Shown: in pieces, positions 17,783 to 26,960 of the stretch
Numbering within the stretch: the stretch's first letter is position 1
How the letters are laid out: the number at the start of each line of letters is the position of its first letter
Assembly: GCF_036099295.1 (NCBI RefSeq)
Contig: NZ_CP107976.1
Span: 186,001 to 250,000, forward strand
Direction: 5' to 3'
From: Streptomyces sp. NBC_00358
GTDB lineage: Bacteria > Actinomycetota > Actinomycetes > Streptomycetales > Streptomycetaceae
Length of the DNA stretch: 64,000 nucleotides
Program-made: the position numbers and the translations under genes
The notes under the pieces: model-generated
The model's input: only the letters and a program-made list of their open reading frames with translations
Databases searched by the model: none
What the model was told of the DNA's origin: nothing

Positions 17783-18430
17783 GTGAGCGCGCCAATGGCC
17801 CGGCCATCGCAGCACCGCCCTGTGGCCGACACCCAAGGGGCACGGCACCGGTGTACTCGTGGACAGCACACGCCATGGAGAGCCCGCCCGGACGACGCCC
17901 GGCAACTGTCCTACGACAACAGGCCGCTGCACCACGCCGTACGCCAGGGTCGGGCCCATTTCGACATCGTCGTCATCGGGGGCAGCCCTAACTGGCTCCG
18001 CATCCCACACGTCGACGACTTCGTGGACCTCGCACCAAACGACGGCGTACCCCTGGTCGAGAGCCACAGGTGTCTCTCGGGTACGGAGACCCCCGCTGTC
18101 GAATACCCCCTCACTCCAGAACAGAGCGCGGCCCTCCTTCGGGACCGGCATCTGCGGTTCCTGCCCACCCCGCCTCCCTCCTTCGCCGGTCTCGCCACCG
18201 CCAGCGCAACACCGGCGACCCAGCCCGAGCCCGCCTTCCTGCGAGCGGTAGAGGCCAGCTTGGAAGCCGTCGGAATCCCACTTCTGGGGCACGTGCACCT
18301 CTCCCCACGCGTTCAGACCTCGTGCGAAGCACCCCTTGACGAACAACGGGGACACCTGAACTCTGCCGCTGGCGGCGGGGTCACTACGACCGCCAGAGCG
18401 GTCCGCGAGCTGTGGGGACCAACACCGTAG
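17783..18430 (+). CDS. Hypothetical protein, uncertain frame
   Basis: A 215-codon frame with high GC3 over its middle: RQGRAHFDIVVIGGSPNWLR, PHVDDFVDLAPNDGVPLVES, PLTPEQSAALLRDRHLRFLP. The first 50 codons overlap another coding-like reading (HGTGVLVDSTRHGEPAR), so the gene is probably a fusion of fragments. No family recognised. Confidence 0.3.
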   Translation: MSAPMARPSQHRPVADTQGARHRCTRGQHTPWRARPDDARQLSYDNRPLHHAVRQGRAHFDIVVIGGSPNWLRIPHVDDFVDLAPNDGVPLVESHRCLSGTETPAVEYPLTPEQSAALLRDRHLRFLPTPPPSFAGLATASATPATQPEPAFLRAVEASLEAVGIPLLGHVHLSPRVQTSCEAPLDEQRGHLNSAAGGGVTTTARAVRELWGPTP

Positions 18431-18562
18431 GGGGCACCTTTCGTTCACCCCGCGAGGACGGGGCAGTCTCGCCGCCCACCCGTCGGTTGTCTGCCGGTGA
18501 TCGCTCCGGTACTCGGAGCGGCGCACCTTCTGGACGGCGGGAACGGGTGGAAAGTTTGCTGT

Positions 18563-19684
18563 ATGAACTTTCGAGCGGGGCTGGACCTGCGGCGTTCCTG
18601 GCGGCCGGGGCACGCACCGGCGCTGGCCGTGATCCCCGTGGGGTTGATCGTTGCCGTGTGCGTGGTGGATACGCTGCTTCCCGAGCACATCCATCTCGGT
18701 CCGCTGCTGGTGGCAGCGCCCGCGATCACGGTCGCGTTCGCCGGAGCCCGTATGACGGCGCTCATGGGAGGTCTCGCCGTGGCCGCCCAGGTGCTGATCG
18801 GCACGGTCAGAGGAGGCCTGACCAGTGCCAACATCCAGGCTCAGATCGCCGCTCTGATCGTCGTCTCCGCCATATGCGTCTTCATCTGCGTGGTGCGCGA
18901 CCGAAGCGAGCGCCAGCTGGACCGCGTGCGGTCGGTCGCCGCGGTCGCGCAGGGGGTGCTGCTGCAGCCGCTGCCCACACACGCCGGGCCCCTGCGGATC
19001 GCCGGCATGTACATCCCGGCTGAGGAAGAGGCCGACCTGGGCGGGGATTTGTACGCCGCCGCCCGAACCGCCCACGGCAGCACGCGGCTCCTCATCGGCG
19101 ACGTCCGCGGCCACGGCCTGGCCGCGATCAACAACTCCGCCCTGCTGCTCGGCGCCTTCCGCGCAGCCGCCCATCGGCAAGCCACACTCCCCCAGCTCGC
19201 TGTCCACCTGGACGCCGCGTTCCGCTGGGACGCCAACCAGTGGCGATCACACGAAGACCATGACGCCAACGAGGACTTCGCCACCGCCACGCTGCTCGAC
19301 ATTCCCGACCACGAACCCGTCGTCCACGTCATCACCTGCGGCCACCCGCCCCCGCTCCGCCTCCACGGAACACACCTCACCCCCCTCACCACCGACGCGA
19401 GCCACCTCCCGATCGGATTCGGCGGAGCCTTCGGCGTCACCTCCTACCAGGTCCAGACCTTCCCCTTCGAGGCCGGGGATCTCCTGCTGCTCTACACAGA
19501 CGGCGTCATCGAAGCCCGCAACACCGCCGGACACTTCTACCCCTTCACCGAAAGAGCCCCGCGGTGGACCAGAGACGAACCGGACCAGCTGCTGCGTCAT
19601 CTCCGAGACGATCTGCGGGCACACCTTCACGAGCACCTCAACGACGATGCCGCCGTCGTCGCGATCCGTCGCGCGACAAGCTGA
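18563..19684 (+). CDS. Membrane-anchored RsbU-type PP2C phosphatase (SpoIIE domain)
   Basis: A 373-residue protein. Three hydrophobic segments in residues 20-115 (ALAVIPVGLIVAVCVV; LLVAAPAITVAFAGA; QIAALIVVSAICVFICVV) are followed by a SpoIIE/PP2C phosphatase domain. That domain has GLRIAGMYIPAEEEADLGGD-style metal-binding Asp, LLIGDVRGHGLAA (the GDV-GHG motif), ITCGHPPPLR, and LLLLYTDGVIEARNTAG. Such proteins dephosphorylate an STAS-domain anti-anti-sigma factor and so release a stress sigma factor. A C-terminal scrap of an STAS protein lies 340 bases downstream on the other strand. Stand-alone gene followed by a hairpin. Confidence 0.88.
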   Translation: MNFRAGLDLRRSWRPGHAPALAVIPVGLIVAVCVVDTLLPEHIHLGPLLVAAPAITVAFAGARMTALMGGLAVAAQVLIGTVRGGLTSANIQAQIAALIVVSAICVFICVVRDRSERQLDRVRSVAAVAQGVLLQPLPTHAGPLRIAGMYIPAEEEADLGGDLYAAARTAHGSTRLLIGDVRGHGLAAINNSALLLGAFRAAAHRQATLPQLAVHLDAAFRWDANQWRSHEDHDANEDFATATLLDIPDHEPVVHVITCGHPPPLRLHGTHLTPLTTDASHLPIGFGGAFGVTSYQVQTFPFEAGDLLLLYTDGVIEARNTAGHFYPFTERAPRWTRDEPDQLLRHLRDDLRAHLHEHLNDDAAVVAIRRATS

Positions 19685-19887
19685 TCAACGGTCCACGCGA
19701 GCGTCCGCAAGGCCGTGTTGTGTAACCAGCGGATCCTGCACGGTAGGGAGAGCGACGCGGGACGGGCGCACCGTGGGGTGCAGGCGGCCCGGCGCAGCAT
19801 CTTTGTGGCCGCCCTGGCCAGAACGACGTGTCTGCCGTACGCGGCCAGGTACACCGGGCTCCGCGCACCGGTCGAGGCGCGAACGGT

Positions 19888-19920
19888 GAGGACCCGGGAC
19901 CGTGACGGCACCGGGTCCTC
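19888..19920. terminator. Stem-loop terminator downstream of the phosphatase
   Basis: GAGGACCCGG (19888-19897) pairs perfectly with 19911-19920, loop 13 bases, followed by ATCCTGTTGTG. Placed 200 bases after the phosphatase stop. Confidence 0.5.
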
Positions 19921-20020
19921 ATCCTGTTGTGCAGCTGCCGACTGCGAGTAGGAGTCGTCGGCGATGTGGCAGTCCGGTACTGCCGACTCGCGGTGCCGCC
20001 CGACCTCCGTGCCGGTCGGC

Positions 20021-20109
20021 TCAGGGTTTGAGTGCCTCGCTGAGGGTGGGGTAGCAAGGAATGATCGTGTCGAGGCCGACCAGCGCGACTACCCGCCGTC
20101 GAGTTCGCG
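20021..20109 (-). pseudogene. STAS-domain anti-sigma-antagonist, C-terminal fragment
   Basis: About 28 codons reading RRVVALVGLDTIIPCYPTLS then EALKP and stop. This is the end pattern of STAS anti-anti-sigma proteins (strand, ...IPxYPTxxEAL). Upstream reading becomes nonsense, so the rest is gone. Its nearness to an RsbU-type phosphatase fits a former partner-switching module. Confidence 0.4.
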
Positions 20110-20223
20110 GAACTCTTCCAACCGAGCCCCGTTACCTGCCTTGTTCTCGGTTCCACGAGGTGCCCTGCTGAGGCGAGTTGGGCAGCTGATCCGGCGCAGC
20201 CACCGCCCCGCCACCGCGGTGCT

Positions 20224-22281
20224 GTGCCGGACGGGCTCGTCTCCCCCGCGTATGCCGCGTCCGCCGCCCTCGGTGCCTACTCCGCGGGTGGGGCCACCTT
20301 CCAGCGCACCCGGCGTCCACGCAAGGTGATCGCGCTCGGCGCGGGCGCGGGTCTGGCGCTCAGCACCTTCGTGGGCTACCTGGCGGCGGGGCGACTCGTG
20401 ACGTTCCTCCCACTGCTGGCCGTATGGGCCTTCGCCGCGGGGATGGCATGGGCCGTCGGATCGACCGCTGGGATCGTCGCAGCGACGACGGTCGGCAGCA
20501 TGCTGGTGACAGTCACCCTGCCCACGAGCGTCGGACGAGCCCTGGAACACGCCGGGGTCATCGCGCTCGGGGGCGTGGTGCAGGCCGTGCTGATCTTGCT
20601 GTTCCCGATCCGCCGCTGGGGGGCGCATCGTGACGCGCTCGCCGACGCCCTGGCCGCCGTGGCGGACTACGCCCGCCGGTTGCGGCACGACCCGACCGCC
20701 CCGTTCGACCCGGAGCCGTTGATGACGGCCCGGGACGCGGCCGCCGTGACGCCGTCACAGGCCCGCACCCGTCCCCCCGTCCTCCACGGCCCCCGAGGAC
20801 TCGCCGAGCGCATTCGGCCGGTCGTCGCCGCGCTCGCCGACCCGGACGTCGGCGCCCCGGCGGAGGGACCCGGGAGGGACCGCGCGCGGGAGTTGCTCGA
20901 CGCGGCCGCCGACGTCCTGGATGCGGCCGCTCGTTCGATCCGCCGCGGCAGTCCCGCCGAGTTGCCACCCGGGAGCACGGACGTCCTGCGTGTCGACGGG
21001 GAGCACGAGGTGCTGGAGGGCCCCGCGCGACAGGCCGCCGAGCGGCTCGTGGAACTGCTCGGCGAGGCGTTGGAGATCGCCGGGAGCGGCGACGCGCGCG
21101 GCAGGACGCCCACGCCGCCCGGCCCTGCCGGCGCCCAGTTCCTGGTGCGCCCGACAATGCTCCGGCTGGTCCCGGTCGTCGTCCGGGCGGTCCGCCGTGA
21201 GCTCCGGCGGGACTCGCCCGTGTTCCGGCACGCCGTCCGCCTGGCGGCGGTGGCCACGCTCGGCTACCTGATCGCCACCCGGCTGCCCCTCGGCCACAGC
21301 TACTGGGCGCCCCTCGCCTCGGTGATGGTGATGCGGCCGGACTTCCACCGGACGTACGCGCGCGCGGTGGCCCGTTTCGCCGGGACCCTGGCGGGGGTCG
21401 CGCTCGCCACCGGGATGGTGCGGGCCCTGGGCCCGGACGCCCATGTGTTCGGCGCGCTGGCGGTGATCTCGGCAGGCCTGTCGTACACGCTGATCCGTAC
21501 CGGCTACGCCTACTCCCAGTGCTTCACTGCCGCGTACGTCGTCTTCCTGCTCGGCATGGGCGGCCAGACGTGGGAGCAGACGGTCCCTGAGCGGGTGGTG
21601 CTCACCCTGCTCGGCGGGGCCCTGGCAATGCTGGCCTACGTGGTGTTCCCCGCGTGGGAGACGCCCCGGCTGCCGGGCCGGCTCGCGGACTGGCTCGCCG
21701 CCAACGGCCGCTACGCGGCCGCGGTGCTCCGCAGCTACGCCGAACCGACCCAGGAGCATCACGCCGACATGCGCAGGGCACTGCTGGCGAGCAGGGATGC
21801 ACGTGCCGCCTGGCAGGAGACATACGACCGGGCAAGGCAGGAACCGGTCCGCCCCAGGGGTCTGACGTCGCGCGAGGCGGAGGAGGCGCAAGAGGCGCTG
21901 AAGGGGTTCGGCCGGGCGGTGATGCTCATGGAGAGCCACGTCCCGCGGGCCGACAGCCGTTTCCCCGAGGCGGAGCGGTTCGCCGAGGCCCTGGAGACGG
22001 ACACCGCGAAGGCAGCGGTCGACGTGCGCGAGCACAGGAATCCGGACTGGGGGCGTGTGGAGGAGGCGCTCCACACGTGGGAGGACGCTGCCGCCGGCAA
22101 CCGGAGCCCGGTCGTACGGCGCGAGGCGGAACTGCAAAAACGGGCCTTGGAAAACCTCGCGACGGCCGTGAGTCGCACACCCCTGGAACGGGACGTCGGC
22201 TCTGCTCGCGAGGAACAGCGGGTGCGGGCTGCCGTGGCAGCGGAAGGTGACGGATCAGGCACCGCGCACCGGGGTGGGTGA
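20224..22281 (+). CDS. FUSC-family inner-membrane transporter, probably 5'-truncated
   Basis: 685 residues with duplicated membrane and cytoplasmic halves. Helices at about 1-110 (LSTFVGYLAAGRLVTFLPLL, TVGSMLVTVTLPTSVGRALE), a soluble region to about 330, second membrane block (HSYWAPLASVMVMRPDFHRT, the family hallmark; LAGVALATGMVRAL; FTAAYVVFLLGMG), and a charged C-terminal region. FUSC proteins resemble aromatic-acid/fusaric acid exporters. The reading begins at a GTG inside the first hydrophobic unit (SPAYAASAALGAYSAGGATF). Homologues normally have some 40 more residues including a helix, and the sequence before 20224 does not supply them. The first helix therefore seems lost. Confidence 0.8.
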   Translation: MPDGLVSPAYAASAALGAYSAGGATFQRTRRPRKVIALGAGAGLALSTFVGYLAAGRLVTFLPLLAVWAFAAGMAWAVGSTAGIVAATTVGSMLVTVTLPTSVGRALEHAGVIALGGVVQAVLILLFPIRRWGAHRDALADALAAVADYARRLRHDPTAPFDPEPLMTARDAAAVTPSQARTRPPVLHGPRGLAERIRPVVAALADPDVGAPAEGPGRDRARELLDAAADVLDAAARSIRRGSPAELPPGSTDVLRVDGEHEVLEGPARQAAERLVELLGEALEIAGSGDARGRTPTPPGPAGAQFLVRPTMLRLVPVVVRAVRRELRRDSPVFRHAVRLAAVATLGYLIATRLPLGHSYWAPLASVMVMRPDFHRTYARAVARFAGTLAGVALATGMVRALGPDAHVFGALAVISAGLSYTLIRTGYAYSQCFTAAYVVFLLGMGGQTWEQTVPERVVLTLLGGALAMLAYVVFPAWETPRLPGRLADWLAANGRYAAAVLRSYAEPTQEHHADMRRALLASRDARAAWQETYDRARQEPVRPRGLTSREAEEAQEALKGFGRAVMLMESHVPRADSRFPEAERFAEALETDTAKAAVDVREHRNPDWGRVEEALHTWEDAAAGNRSPVVRREAELQKRALENLATAVSRTPLERDVGSAREEQRVRAAVAAEGDGSGTAHRGG

Positions 22282-23083
22282 CGAAGTCGGCCACGGGGAG
22301 CGCCGCGCCTCCTGGAGCGGCAAGTAGTCTCCCGGCCGCGTCGGGCGACGCCACACGTACACCGCTGTCGCCATCACGAGGATCAGCCCCGCCAGGATGA
22401 GCAGTTCCCCGGGTACTCGGTGCGACGGGCCCGCATGCGGGGCGGCGGGGGCGCCGTCCGATGTTGCCGGTGGACGGCCGCGTGTGCCGTCCTGGCGCTT
22501 CTGACCGTCGGCCACGCCAGTCGCCGCCTGCGCACGGCGCGAACGCACACGCTCACGACCGCGACGGCGGCCGCCGGCACGTCCAGCGCTGTGGTGCGGC
22601 CGAGTCGCAGGATCGTGATGTGCCCGCTCGCCTCCGGTACCGGCGGCAGGCTCCGGCGCCGGCAGGCGGGCGGAGTGGGCGGCCGCAGCACCGTCGACGA
22701 CCTGGCGTTCGAAACGGTTGGTCTGCGCGTCGCCGTCGCGCGCGAAGACTGGCCCATCGGCGACATCGTGTCGGTCCCGCTGGACGAGTGGCTCACGGTG
22801 ACATCGTCGCTCTCGCTCTTGATGCCTGGCTCCGCGCCAAGGGCTATCCACCGGACCTCACACGACCGGGGACCGAAGTCCTTTAACCAGCCGTCTCACT
22901 GCGGAAGACGGGCCTGACCCAAGGCCGGGACCGCTCTGACCCCCAGGTGCCCCTGGACGTCAGCGACGCGCAGTCCGTCGGTCTCGTCCTGGGTCCACGA
23001 AGCCGTGGACGCCGGCGATTGCGCGCCGGATCCCGCTCGTGTGATCCGGGTGCCAACCGTTCACGCCGCCTCTGCTGTTGATG
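22282..23083. other. Degenerate coding scraps; no intact gene
   Basis: A minus-strand tail convergent with the FUSC gene reads GELLILAGLILVMATAVYVW then RRPTRPGDYLP (one membrane helix, stop at 22255). On the plus strand, DDLAFETVGLRVAVAREDWP with IGDIVSVPLDEWL (about 22693-22797) continues one frame over as GDIVALALDAWLRAKGYPPD and ends at 22886. Neither is recognised. CCGGATC (23026-23032) pairs with 23043-23049 as a small hairpin before the Dps 3' end. Confidence 0.3.
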
Positions 23084-23644
23084 TCACTGGTTCATGGCCT
23101 GCTGGGCGGCTTCCGTCTCCGTGGTGGCATCGGCTGTGGTGAGCGTGCCGCCTGCAGTCTCCAGATGTGCCCGGACGAACCACTGGAACTGCTCCAGGTC
23201 GCGCAGTTGCTCGATCAGCAGGTCCTCGGTGGCCGGGTCGATCTCCCCCACTGTCTTGACCGCGGCGCGCAGGTCCTCGATCAGTCCGGTGTACACGAGG
23301 TCGAGCGCGCCGAGGTGAGCGATGGCGTCGGCGCGGCCGACGCTGTAGTCCTTCCAGGTTCGCTCTTCGACCAGGACGCCCGGGGTGCCGTGGGCAATGC
23401 CTCCCAGGGCGGCGAGGCGCTCGGCGACGTCATCTGCCATGGCGCGAACGCGGTCGACCTGCGGGTCGAGCATCTCGTGCACGGCGATGAAGTGCGGGCC
23501 CACCACGTTCCAGTGGACGTGCTTGAGGGTGAGGTGGAGATCGTTGAGGGTATGCAGGCGCTGCTGGAGCACCTCGATGAGCGAGCCGGCGTCCTGCACG
23601 GTGAGGCCCGGGACGGTGTAACGGGGGGTGACCTCGGAAGGCAT
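23084..23644 (-). CDS. dps: Dps-family ferritin-like DNA-protection protein
   Basis: A 186-residue four-helix protein. The ferroxidase ligands fall at the exact Dps spacing: H44 (HVHWNV), H56, D71 and E75 (HEMLD...DDVAER). HWNVVGPHF is the family signature. It oxidises Fe(II) with hydrogen peroxide, stores iron in a 12-mer and protects DNA. Start chosen at 23644 (MPSEVTPRY): AGGAG is eight bases before this ATG but only two from the ATG at 23650. The C-terminal tail is Ala/Thr/Glu-rich without a lysine cluster. Single gene. Confidence 0.9.
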   Translation of the reverse strand: MPSEVTPRYTVPGLTVQDAGSLIEVLQQRLHTLNDLHLTLKHVHWNVVGPHFIAVHEMLDPQVDRVRAMADDVAERLAALGGIAHGTPGVLVEERTWKDYSVGRADAIAHLGALDLVYTGLIEDLRAAVKTVGEIDPATEDLLIEQLRDLEQFQWFVRAHLETAGGTLTTADATTETEAAQQAMNQ

Positions 23645-23776
23645 TGCCATGTCTCCTGTTCTCGTGCGGTTTGCCCCCTCCCGGTACCCGTGATCGAAGG
23701 ACACAACCACCGCAGCATCCTCCGGACCGGACAGCCCTCCCGCCTCGCCGGACTGCGCGTCCCTGGGTACCTGGTG

Positions 23777-24547
23777 TCAGACCGGCTTCACCGGGCCCAG
23801 TGGTTCAGGACCGCGGTGACGAACGGAATCGGGGCCATGCGGTGCGGGATGCAGGGAGGCGAGGAGATCCGCCAGGCCGCCGGGAGCCCGTCCGCGCAGG
23901 CGGGCCGCAGTGTGCACGGCATGCTGGTCGGTACGGGCGATCCGGTAGCCGGCCGCGAACAGCCGGGCCGCGAGGTCGCGGTCTTCGCCGGTAGGCAGGG
24001 GTGCGAAGCCGCCCACCCGCAGGTAGGCGACGGCGGACACGCCCAGGTTGGCTCCGTGGACGTGCGGATGCTCCCATATCGGCTCCGTCTCCTCGAGCGG
24101 ACGGGTGCCGAAGTAGTCGGCGTCGTGACGGGCCACACGAAAGGCACCGGCCGTGATGGGGGCGAGGCGGATGGTGCCCAGAACGGCGTCGTAGCCCCGC
24201 CACGCCCAGGCGACCTGGTGGGTGAGCCACGTGGCCGGCACAGTGGTGTCGGCGTCCGTCATGGCCAGCCATACCTCCGGGCCGGCATCTGCCAGCAGCT
24301 TCAGGGCGTGGTCGATGCCGACCGCCCGTGCGGCTCCGACATTGCGGCTCGGGGTATTGACGACGTGGGCTCCGGCGCGGGCGGCCAGAGTCGCTGTGGC
24401 GTCCGTGCAGGCATCCGCCGCCACCACGATCACGACGGGCATCGGCGCCACGTGCTCTACGGCCGCGTGCACGCTGCGCATACAGGCATGTATGCGGTGT
24501 TCCTCGTTGTGTGCCGGGATGACGACAGCGAGGGCTGCGGGGGTCAC
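23777..24547 (-). CDS. Family 2 glycosyltransferase
   Basis: A 256-residue GT-A fold enzyme: opening VVIPAHNEEHRI (AHNEE 12-16), DAD at 98-100 (AMTDADTTVPATW, sugar-nucleotide/metal site), HGANLGVSAVAYLRVGGF acceptor region, and GEDRDLAARL (the ED/EDR motif). No membrane helices. Its GTG (24545-24547) overlaps the methyltransferase stop (GTGA). Last gene of a four-gene overlapping operon. It transfers a sugar from a nucleotide donor; the acceptor is unknown and presumably the operon's product. Confidence 0.85.
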   Translation of the reverse strand: MTPAALAVVIPAHNEEHRIHACMRSVHAAVEHVAPMPVVIVVAADACTDATATLAARAGAHVVNTPSRNVGAARAVGIDHALKLLADAGPEVWLAMTDADTTVPATWLTHQVAWAWRGYDAVLGTIRLAPITAGAFRVARHDADYFGTRPLEETEPIWEHPHVHGANLGVSAVAYLRVGGFAPLPTGEDRDLAARLFAAGYRIARTDQHAVHTAARLRGRAPGGLADLLASLHPAPHGPDSVRHRGPEPLGPVKPV

Positions 24548-25158
24548 GCCAGACCCTCCGCGCAGGCCGGGGACAGCACCGGGCCCGGGCCTGGGCGGTG
24601 TTCGTGGACGGTGAGGGTGAAGTCCGGATCGTCGTAGCGGGCGAGGCGGCTCAGGCCTGTCAGGGTGTCCAGGCGGTCGGCGATGTCGCGGCCTGTGCAG
24701 GTGTGCTCGGCCACCGGGTGATTCCAGTGCACCGTGACCAGGTGACCGCCCTCCCCCAGGCTCTCCGCACTTCGCTCGAGCAGCCGTGAACGTGTGCTGG
24801 GATCGAAGTAGTAGAGGAGTTCCGACAGCACGATCAGATCGAAGGAATCCTGGGGCCACTGCTCTGGCACGATCATCCGTTTCACGGTGACGTTCTCCAA
24901 AGCGGAGGTGCGTCGAGTCGCGGCTTCGACGGCCGCGGCGACGCGGTCGGTGGAGAGCAGCTGATCGCATCGGGCAGCCAGGAGTTCGCTCAGTACGCCC
25001 ACCGAGCAGCCCGGCTCGAAGGCCCGCAAGTAGCGGAGGCGGGGCAGGGCCGCCACGGTGAGGTTGTACTTGCGGCGGTCGTACCACCGTTCCGCGAGAT
25101 GCCAGGGGTCGACGGCGCGGGCGTACTGCTCGTCGAAGTAGCCGGCGGGGGTGTTCAA
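24544..25158 (-). CDS. NodS-like SAM-dependent methyltransferase
   Basis: A 204-residue class I methyltransferase. GYFDEQYARAVDPWHLAERW, then YDRRKY, is the characteristic opening of the NodS-like group. SAM motif I reads FEPGCSVGVLSE, with the acidic LLSTD next and motif IV-like FDLIVLSELLYY. NodS N-methylates deacetylated chitooligosaccharide in rhizobia; this actinobacterial relative more likely methylates an amine or hydroxyl of the operon's unknown product. Its ATG overlaps the deacetylase stop (ATGA). Confidence 0.82.
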   Translation of the reverse strand: MNTPAGYFDEQYARAVDPWHLAERWYDRRKYNLTVAALPRLRYLRAFEPGCSVGVLSELLAARCDQLLSTDRVAAAVEAATRRTSALENVTVKRMIVPEQWPQDSFDLIVLSELLYYFDPSTRSRLLERSAESLGEGGHLVTVHWNHPVAEHTCTGRDIADRLDTLTGLSRLARYDDPDFTLTVHEHRPGPGPVLSPACAEGLA

Positions 25159-25928
25159 CGCAGCACCGTCTCGAAGGTGCGGGTGTGGTGGGCGATCTCC
25201 TGCGCCGGCAACACCGGCCCGACGCCGCAGCTGCGGGGCTCCAGTTGGGTGGTGAACCGTGACAGCGCTGCCTTCTTACGGTCGACCGCCCTCTGGGCCA
25301 GAGGAAGAACACAGGCCCGGTTCCACGGCACACGGGGGTCGCAGGGACGAGCCCAGTGCCACATCCACACGGGGTAGAACCACACCGGCGTGGAGCGGTC
25401 GCGGCCGGCACGTTCGGCGGCTCGGCCGGCGGCCTCGTGGTCACTGTGCAGGTCACCCACCCACGGCGCCACACACACCGCAGCCCCGACGGCGGCCAGC
25501 ACCTCGCCGATCACGGCTTGCGCCCGGGTCTCGTACTCATCGAGGCCCGTATCGGGCAGAGCGGCATGCACCGGGGCAGGCAGGTCCCCGAGCTCGCCCA
25601 GCGCTGCGGCCAGTTCGCCACGGCGGCGGGCGGCCAACTGTTCCCGGGCCGACGGCGACGCGGGGCCGTGGGACGCTTCCCCGTCGCTCAGGCACACCGT
25701 GTGGACCGCCACAGCGGCGTCGAGAAGGGTGGCCATGGCACCGCCGAATCCCAGAACCTCGTCGTCAGGGTGAGCCGCCACGACGACAACCGGACCTGTC
25801 GGAAGCACCAGGTGGGGCAGATGGTCCGGCAGTCGCGCCGCCTGCCACTCCGCCTCGTCGGTGCCCGGCGAGTCGATCGCCGCGGCGGCGGCCAGTCTCG
25901 CGGCGTCAGCGGTCTCCAACGAGCTCAC
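25155..25928 (-). CDS. PIG-L (LmbE-like) deacetylase
   Basis: A 257-residue zinc de-N-acetylase. AHPDDE at 52-57 (H53, D55/D56) and HSDH at 161-164 are the PIG-L metal/catalytic motifs, with FGGAMATL and CLSDGEASH between. Family members remove acetyl from GlcNAc-type sugars (MshB, BtrD, GlcNAc-PI). GTG at 25926-25928 overlaps the upstream stop (GTGA), which fixes the start. With a glycosyltransferase and N-methyltransferase in the same operon, an amino-sugar-containing molecule is the likely product. Confidence 0.88.
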   Translation of the reverse strand: MSSLETADAARLAAAAAIDSPGTDEAEWQAARLPDHLPHLVLPTGPVVVVAAHPDDEVLGFGGAMATLLDAAVAVHTVCLSDGEASHGPASPSAREQLAARRRGELAAALGELGDLPAPVHAALPDTGLDEYETRAQAVIGEVLAAVGAAVCVAPWVGDLHSDHEAAGRAAERAGRDRSTPVWFYPVWMWHWARPCDPRVPWNRACVLPLAQRAVDRKKAALSRFTTQLEPRSCGVGPVLPAQEIAHHTRTFETVLR

Positions 25929-26929
25929 CGTGTTGCCTCCGCCGGGTCCGCCGTCACCAGGCGGCCGAGTTCGGCCAGGTCCGCCTCCGCATGGTGCTGG
26001 CGCAGGTAGACCGTCAGGTCCGCAACCGCGCGAGCGTGCCGTTCGTCGTAGCACAAAGGCCCGGCACCCGTGGCACGCCCCACGTGGTCCAGTACCTCGG
26101 TGCACCCCTTTTCGGCGAGGGCCCGCACGCGCAGACTGCGCACCCGCGCTTCGTCACGTGCGTCGAGAGGATCGGCGTCGATGTCCTCACCCGCTTGCCG
26201 CAGGATTGCGTCCGCCGTGTTCAGCAGCACATCAACCACTCCGAGATGGGCGGCCGCGTGCGCGGTCAAACGTCCAGCCGCGCCTCGCTCGTACAACGGC
26301 GCGGCGACGGCGTGGGCACCGCCCAGCCAGCAGGCCGCGACACCGATTCCACCGTGCTGGAAACCGGGCCGCTCCAGATAGCACTCCACCCCGCCGACGG
26401 CCTTCGCGGGTACATCCGTGAAGGACATCTCCAGGCTGTCGCTCCCGGCCATACCGATCGCCGGCCACGTCCCTTCCACGGGCTGCGCGCCCGGGTGGTC
26501 CAGCGCGACGGCGAACAGCCGGTAGCCGTCCTCGGCGTCCGCGCTCACCAGAGCGTGAGTGCAGGCGTGGGCACCGGAGCAGTAGGGCTTCACGCCACTG
26601 AGCGTCCACCCCCGATCGCTGCGCGTCGCGTGCGTGCCGGGACCCGGTGGGCGCGCGGCCCACACTCCCCACCGCTCCCCTTCGGCGGGCAGGCGATGGT
26701 GGTCCAGTTCGTGCAGGATCGCCGCAGCGTCCAGGTGCCCCTCGGCGAGCCGTGCAAGCGACAGGTCCCGCCGCCCCAGGGCCATGAGGACGGCGAAGCG
26801 GCGCGCCGTCGAGCGGCCTGGCAGCGGCACGCTCGGGGCCTCGCGCTCGACGAAGTCGGCGAACAGATCCGCCGTGCGCAGTTGCGGGGTGCGGAGGTGA
26901 TCAGGCGACTCTGGGGGCGTGCCAATCAC
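25925..26929 (-). CDS. Acyl-CoA dehydrogenase-like flavoprotein
   Basis: A 334-residue protein with the acyl-CoA dehydrogenase fold: N-terminal helical part (RRDLSLARLAEGHLDAAAIL), middle beta domain (GWTLSGVKPYCSGAHACTHA, where family members read GWxLxGxKxxxSGA), GMAGSDSLEMSFTDVPA, then C-terminal helices. Shorter than classical enzymes and without the usual glutamate base visible, so it may bind flavin for another oxidation. Start: AGGAGG is five bases before the GTG at 26929, better placed than for the upstream ATG at 26944. First gene of the operon. Confidence 0.75.
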   Translation of the reverse strand: MIGTPPESPDHLRTPQLRTADLFADFVEREAPSVPLPGRSTARRFAVLMALGRRDLSLARLAEGHLDAAAILHELDHHRLPAEGERWGVWAARPPGPGTHATRSDRGWTLSGVKPYCSGAHACTHALVSADAEDGYRLFAVALDHPGAQPVEGTWPAIGMAGSDSLEMSFTDVPAKAVGGVECYLERPGFQHGGIGVAACWLGGAHAVAAPLYERGAAGRLTAHAAAHLGVVDVLLNTADAILRQAGEDIDADPLDARDEARVRSLRVRALAEKGCTEVLDHVGRATGAGPLCYDERHARAVADLTVYLRQHHAEADLAELGRLVTADPAEATR

Positions 26930-26960
26930 GCGGACCTCCTGCATACATCGTCGAAGAGCG

